From NCBI GenBank assembly GCA_032358165.1, contig JAALGY010000052.1:2480001-2544000 (forward strand): DNA of 64,000 nt. Direction: 5' to 3'. Positions 58,554-64,000 of the stretch are shown here, piece after piece. Each line of letters opens with the position of its first letter. The first letter of the stretch is position 1. The notes beneath the pieces were generated by a model that ran no database searches, had not been told where the DNA came from, and was given only the letters and a program-made list of their open reading frames with translations. The DNA comes from Diplosphaera chodatii (taxonomy: Eukaryota > Chlorophyta > Trebouxiophyceae > Prasiolales > Stichococcaceae). The translations under genes were made by a program, and so were the position numbers.

Positions 58554-61500
58554 GCGCTCGCTGCAGCAGCATGCTACTGCGGGCTGGCAGCCGGTGGAGT
58601 GGCAGCCTCGAGCTGCGCGCTTCAGCTACGGAGCAGCAGACGGCGAGCAGCTCCATCGGCGGGGCAAGAAGGCCGCGAGGCGGCGCGTCGCGCTGCACGC
58701 AATGCCCAGCAGCGGCAGGTGCCAGCGCGGATCGTCTGCCCATCACATGTCCACCCAGTTGCCATGCGCATGTGCATGTGCTCACTCCCACGGCAGCGTC
58801 CGCGCACGCGTGCTGACAGCGGGGCACCGTTGACAGCGCCCTGGGTCGTCTGACCGTGTGGCTGCGAAGGTGCGCAACCTCGGCGTCAGCGCGATGCATT
58901 CCTGCATGCAGTGCGGTGGCGCCCCCGGCGGACGTGCCGCCGGACGAGCAGCAGCAGCAGTGCGAGGCGCGCGTGCGTCGGCTGAAGGTGCTGGTGCAGC
59001 TGCGGCGGCTGTACCGCAACCTGATCCGCGGCCAGTGCCTCCTGGACCACCCCAGCCCCGTGTACAGCCAGACAGGTGGGCAGCCGTGCCGGGGGCGCCC
59101 CCAGCAGCCGTGGTCGCACGCTGCACCAGACGCAAAAGTCTGTGCATGGCGTGTATGGCTTGCATGCATGTCGAGCAGGGGTGCTGTGACCAGCCGAGCG
59201 CGCTGATGCTCGCTGGCCACACTGCTGCTCTGCTGCGTCGTACCTATTGTGTTCTGCTGCGCTGACACCACCCGAAGAGCACAAGCGAGCAGCAGGGCAT
59301 GGAGCCAGGCGGATGCAGCTGGAACCATCGCTGCTTGGCGTTCTGGCCAGCCGCCCAACATGACCTCCAAACATGCTGACGAGCATGCGACGGGGCATGA
59401 TGCGACGCCACCTGTGCGCCCCGGCACCGCAGGGGCGAAGGAGCAGATCCAGGGTGCGGCGGAGCTCGATGCCGAGGCGCTGGCAAAGGAACAGATCGAC
59501 CGGGCGGTCGACACCGTGGCCGAGATGCAGCTGACCAGCGACCAGCTCAAGGATTCGGTGCGGAAGCTCAACCTGCTGCGCGGCGGCTTTGCGGACGCCT
59601 TCAAGCCGGGGCGGGACGGCGGCAGGAAGGATGGCGGGAAGCAGGACAGCAAGGCAGCGGGAAGCAGCGGCGTCGGCGACGCATCGGCGTTCGAGCGGGC
59701 CGTGCGGCAGCGGGCCGTGGATGCGGCTGACGCGCTGAGGGCGCGGGCGCGAAAGGAGATCGGCGAGCTGCCGTTCACCTCGTGAGCGGCCGTCAAGTCT
59801 TGTGTCTTCAGCCTGCCATGAGGAAGCAAATTTGACGCATGCTGGTCTTGCTGCGCCTGTCACGGCCGAGCTGCACCAGTGGGCAAACAGCGCACAGAAC
59901 AACTCAAGTTGCTGCGTGCATGTGACCCAAAATTCGGCGAGCATGTCCTGGTGACGTCTGTAGATAGCTGAGCCTCACCGGATCCCCTGCAGGCGGGTGG
60001 TGGCGCAGGCGGCGCTGGACGCCCGCAACGCGCGCTACCGGCAGCGGGACCCGGCGCTGCGGTCGACGGCGGAGGAGGACCCGGCGGCCCGCGACACCGC
60101 CGCCGCGCCCGCCTCCGAGATGGAGGTGGGGCCGAACTGCTCGACCTGCATCATGAACCTTTCCCATGGCAGATGCACCCGGCGGCAGGCCGCCGAGCCG
60201 CTGGGCAGCGGCGCCTGCGATGGAGGTGGGTACATGCGGCGAGCGCTTCCTGCCTGCTGCAGGCGTGGGATCGGCAGCGCTCGGCGGCCATCGAGCGGCT
60301 GGAGGCAGCGGAGAAGGTCGCGGGCTCCGTGGCCAAGCGGCTGCCCGGCGCCGTGCAAAAGGTAAGCCCCTAGGCCCTAGAGCCTCAGCTTGGATCTGAG
60401 CTCAAAACTTTCGGCTGTGTTCAGTGCAAGTGCCAACAGCAGGAGGGCCACATCTACTTGCAACTAAAGGGCTTCGCCCTTCAGGCCTGGTGATCAGCAC
60501 GTGCGAGTTGGACATTGCAGCAGCACCGCCGGATGCCGTGCCCACCTGCTGCCGGTCAGTAGAACGGCGTCCACCGCTGCGCAGGTGAGGGCGCTGCCGC
60601 CGCAGGACGTGCTGTCGGGCGTGCGGCGGAGCGCGACCTACGCGCGCAACGTGTGGGTGCGGCTCAACGGCGGCCAGGTCCCCGGCGGCGGCGGCGCCGT
60701 GAGGTTGCCGGACGGCCTGCCCGTGCCCACCTCCACGAAGGTGCGCGTCCCACACCCTCACCTGGGGGCCTCCCCTTCTGCTGCAGTTGGCGTCGGGAGA
60801 TCGTTGGCTGCACTCAACCCCATGCATGCCTTGGCTCTGTACAATGCTGACCGTTTCTTTGCAGCTGCCCGGCATGTGGTGCGACGCTCCCTGTGATCAT
60901 CCTGGCTGCAGGAGCAGCAGACGAAGCGCATCGGCGAGCTGACCGCGCGGATCGAGGGCCTCGAGAAGCGGCTGCAGGACGCCAGCAAGGCGCGCCAACA
61001 TGGGAACGAGTGTGATGCTGTGAGAACAAGGGCGGCAACCCGCTGCGTTCGCGATGTCAGAGAGGGGCCGCAGATCTGCAGGATTCTGACCGGCTGCTGC
61101 TGGCCCCTGGCAGGCGCGAGAGAGCCGGCTGCGGAAGGCGGGGCTGCCGGCGCGGGCGCGCATGGCGGCGGAGCTGCGGGACATGGACACCGACATCCTG
61201 ACGCTCACCCGCACCCTGGCGGTGAGTCATCAGACCCTAGAACCGCTTCAACAACTTGTAGTTGCGGGACACGGACATGGACACCGACTTTCTGACGCTC
61301 ACCCGCACCCTGGTGGTGAGTTATGAGACCCTAGAAGCGCTTCAACAACTGATAGTCGCGGGACATGGACACCAACATTCTTACGCCAACCCGCACCCTG
61401 GCGGCGGGTCGCTGCAGCCTCAGCGTCTGCAGCTGACGCGCTGGCCGCACAGCGCCTGTGCCTGCGCCCGGTGCACCGGCCTGGGGCTGCTGGGCATGAT

Positions 61501-63930
61501 GATGCAGCTCAGCTGCTGGCCAGGCGGCCGGCCGCACCCTTGAGCACAATCATCGCCACAGCACTGTCAGCGTGCCAACAGCCGTGAGCCTGCAAGCACG
61601 GTCCGTAACCGTGAATTGCTGATGCGCAGGTGGCGACGCTGCAGCTGGAGATGGAGTTCATCCACGGGTCGCTGGAGGACGAGGTGCTGGACATCGCGCC
61701 CGAGTCCCTGTCCAAGACGCCCAACGGCCTGCTGGCGCGGTCCGGCACCTCAGACGAGGTGCGGGAACGGAGCATGGCAGCATCCCGCAGCGCGCTTGAC
61801 AGCGTCTCAGGCACACCGCCGCGCATCTGCGCAGCCAGTGCCGACGCATCCACACCCGGCACCCTGACTTTGGGTGCTGCCAGGAGTGCAACACAGCAAA
61901 TGCTCACAGCTGCCTGCTGCTGGTGCCCGGCCCCGGCTCTGCTCAGTCGTGCTGACTGCAGGCCGCTGCAATGCTGTTGTCGCAGGTGGAGCTGCTGGTT
62001 GTCGAGTTTGCCGACTTCGACCACGCGCTGGCGGTGCTGGCGGATGCTGTCGCACGCGGCGAGGCGGGGCTGCTGAACGAGGACGAGCTGGACCGCCTGG
62101 CGCTGGAGATCCCCGACATGCGCACGCGCCTGGGCATCCGGGACGACACGGTGTTTGCGGGCGGCGGCCTGAGCTGGGTGAAGGTTCAGCTGCAGTTCCA
62201 GGAGTCCGTGGCCAAGGTGGGCGAGGCAGCCAAGTTCTTCAGCCGCGGCATCAAGCTGCTGGTCAGCGACGTCGGCAACTCCAGCCGCCTGTTCATGAAG
62301 GCCGCCTTTGGTGCGCCGGTGCCATCTGTACCAGACTGTGTGGTTGTGAAACAGCCTGCGAGTTCGGCTGAGCCCGAAACGTGCCAGCAGCTGCTTGCCT
62401 GAGGCACATTGCAGGCCTGTGGGCCAGCTGGGCAGTCAGTCACATCGGCATCATCTGAAGGCTGACGTTAGGATGAGAAGTCCATCGCTGCCAGAGCATG
62501 ACACTGCCATGGTATTGTCTGCTGCCAGATCGCCTTCAGGATTGCTCAGGCCCCAGCATCGTTGCTGTATAAGACAATTTCTGAGATCCGTTTCAGGCGG
62601 GACCCTCAAGCCGCGGGAGGTGCGTGGCATCCGGCAGACGGCGAAGGACGTGACGGTGTTCATCCCCTTTGCCGTCATCCTGATCGCGCCGATCACGCCC
62701 GTGGGCCACGTCCTGGTGTTCGGCTTCCTGCAGCGCTACTTCCCGGGCTTCTTCCCCAGCCAGTTCACCTCGCGGCGCCAGGCGCAGATGATCAAGTGCG
62801 TATTTGACCCTCCAGCGGATGCTTGCACGCTGCCATGACCAACCGCCGCGGGTTTGCAAGCATAGAGGCCGCAGACCGTGAAGCAACACCCAGTCATGCT
62901 GTGGCATGCTGGACCACCTTCTGTTCGGCATCTGGCCTGCAAACTCATCGATGCGTTTGCGGGTTCGCGGCGGAGCCAGTGCCGGAGCTTGTGCTGACGA
63001 TGGCGATGCTGACGCCGTGAACCCAAACCCCGTCCACCGCAGGCGGCAGGAGCTGCAGCGGCAGCTGGCGATGGCGCAGGAGGCGGCGCAGGAGGAGGTG
63101 GATGAGGCGGAGTTCGCCGCCGCCTCCGCCGCCGTCAGCCGCCTGACCGAGGTCTTCAGCCCCTCCCGCGTGCTGCAGCCCAGCCTGGCGGGGCAGGTGC
63201 GCGGTGATGCATGGCCCTGCCGTGCTGTCTGCTCCTCATGCCGTGTCAGAGCCCTGGGGCGCAATACGGCCCTGCCCTGACATATGTCCGCCTGACCGGC
63301 TGTGAGGTGGCGCCCAGCAGAGCAGCCGGCGCCCACCGCTGCCATGCGCCCGTGCGCTTGTGACATTGGCAGATGTGCCGCGCATCTTTGACGTGCACAT
63401 GAGGCTGGCCCTGGTGCTACTCGAAGGCATTTGCACTGCAGCCGCAGCCCAGCAATGGATCCGGCGGCGGCAGCGGCGGCGGCGGCGGCGGCGGCAGCAG
63501 CGGCAAGTGGCAGGCTGCGGCTGCTGCAGACGACGCCGAGGCGGCGGGGCCCGCGGCAAAGCGCCTGCGGGACCTGGAGGCCCGGGTGCGCTGAGTGTCC
63601 CATTCAATCAGCTGGTGTTTTGACAGGTCGCAGCTGGCCAGCAGCAGTGTCCGGGCAATGCTGCACGGGCGGTGGTCGCATGTCCGCCAACGTGCACTGG
63701 TGCACCCAAGCTGCAGCACAGCCTGCTTGCCATGGTCAGACAGCGCTCCAGCTGGTGACATGTCCCTGCAGCTGCAGCTGGAATGACGTTGCTGACACAG
63801 TGTATGTATCACAACTTCGGCTGGCTGCCTGCAGATGGCCAAGGCAGAGGCGGAGGATTTCGGCAGCGAGGACAGCAGCGCGGAGGAGGAGGACTCTAAC
63901 GCGCACGCAGCCGAGAAACCCGCGCGGTGA
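58554..63930 (+). CDS. LETM1-like protein (5' end unresolved)
   Basis: Resembles plant LETM1-like organelle membrane proteins; the LETM1 family acts in mitochondrial cation/proton balance and ribosome binding. Exons run from 58554 ([20 protein letters not shown]), in phase to [20 protein letters not shown] and [20 protein letters not shown] then PVYSQT. Next come [20 protein letters not shown]…[47 protein letters not shown], and [20 protein letters not shown]. The GC-donor joint [12 protein letters not shown] leads to [20 protein letters not shown] and [20 protein letters not shown]. The LETM1 core (62597-62795) reads [60 protein letters not shown]. Coiled-coil and Gly-rich exons and an acidic tail ([20 protein letters not shown]) end at 63930. 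A TGA at 59783-59785 lies inside an intron: splicing at TC|GTGAGC restores the frame. The start codon is not identified; no ATG is convincing upstream. Confidence 0.88.
61173..61415 (+). repeat. Three tandem copies of an exon end in the LETM1-like gene
   Basis: Units starting at 61173, 61261 and 61355 (88 and 94 bp apart) each contain gcgggacatggacaccga-like exon sequence ([15 protein letters not shown]), a donor region and a shared intron tail (accctagaa…cttcaacaact). Copies 1 and 2 keep GGTGAGT donors; copy 3 has lost the GT (ggcggcgggt). Confidence 0.93.
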
Positions 63931-64000
63931 TGCGCCCAGGGGCGACGCTGCAAGCCGCAGGTCTGGTGGTGCCTGGCTGCTGGATGCTGCGTCACAAACA
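63931..64000. other. End of window, 3' flank of the LETM1-like gene
   Basis: 70 bp after the stop codon; no recognisable feature. Confidence 0.5.

Noticed and set aside
59249..59785. A separate 178-codon gene nested between LETM1-like exons
   Set aside because: Splicing from TC|GTGAGC at its apparent stop to the next exon restores a continuous LETM1-like frame, and its upstream part joins PVYSQT in phase. It is therefore an internal exon.
1..64000. CRISPR arrays, rRNA genes, transposon ends, viral genes
   Set aside because: None seen by reading both strands. No regularly spaced repeats, no transposase or reverse-transcriptase motifs, no conserved rRNA blocks.

Overview
This is a stretch of nuclear DNA from a green alga. 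It is GC-rich and encodes an LHCII-type and an LHCI-type chlorophyll a/b-binding protein and a class I aldolase. The genes are split by many short introns with GTGAGT/GTGCGY donors and GCAG acceptors. TGTAA motifs follow the stops of the two light-harvesting genes, and short TTTAGGG tracts lie in introns. A trebouxiophyte (Coccomyxa- or Chlorella-like) source is my inference from these traits; no species marker is visible. Because the genes are intron-rich, most long uninterrupted frames are fragments. The models were built by joining exons whose phases and family alignments agree.

Layout. 1-4032: no secure gene. 4033-16217: three tandem plus-strand secreted GH19 (chitinase/endolysin-like) genes. 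The first has a signal peptide and GH19 domain only; the second adds a peptidoglycan-binding module; the third carries that module twice, its first copy broken by a one-base frameshift. 16444-19305 (minus): TatD-family metallohydrolase. 19904-24220 (plus): plastid-targeted kinase-like protein. 24221-27472: sparse, with a small cysteine-rich two-helix membrane protein on the minus strand. 27473-30236 (plus): SDT1-type HAD pyrimidine 5'-nucleotidase. 31051-35610 (plus): Rab escort protein. 36157-38850 (plus): LHCII gene with nine exons. 39245-40000 (minus): unknown single-pass membrane protein. 41383-44544 (minus): class I fructose-bisphosphate aldolase, divergent from an intronless LHCI gene at 44838-45653. 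46272-49210 (minus): very long disordered protein. 49394-50095 (minus): possible small gene. 50267-57081 (minus): a multidomain SAM / helical-bundle / EF-hand / double p25-alpha protein. 58554-63930 (plus): LETM1-like protein, 5' end unresolved.

Themes. The strongest unexplained signals are: (1) recurrent partial exon duplications of about 40-100 bp lying next to the parent exon at offsets of 88-131 bp in five unrelated genes; (2) three GC-AG introns sharing the donor GCGCGY; (3) short telomere-type tracts within about 10 nt of splice sites; (4) the SAM plus tandem p25-alpha architecture; and (5) the small cysteine-rich membrane protein. The light-harvesting genes and aldolase supply photosynthetic light capture and carbon metabolism. 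The other genes look like ordinary housekeeping or lineage-specific functions and do not form one pathway.
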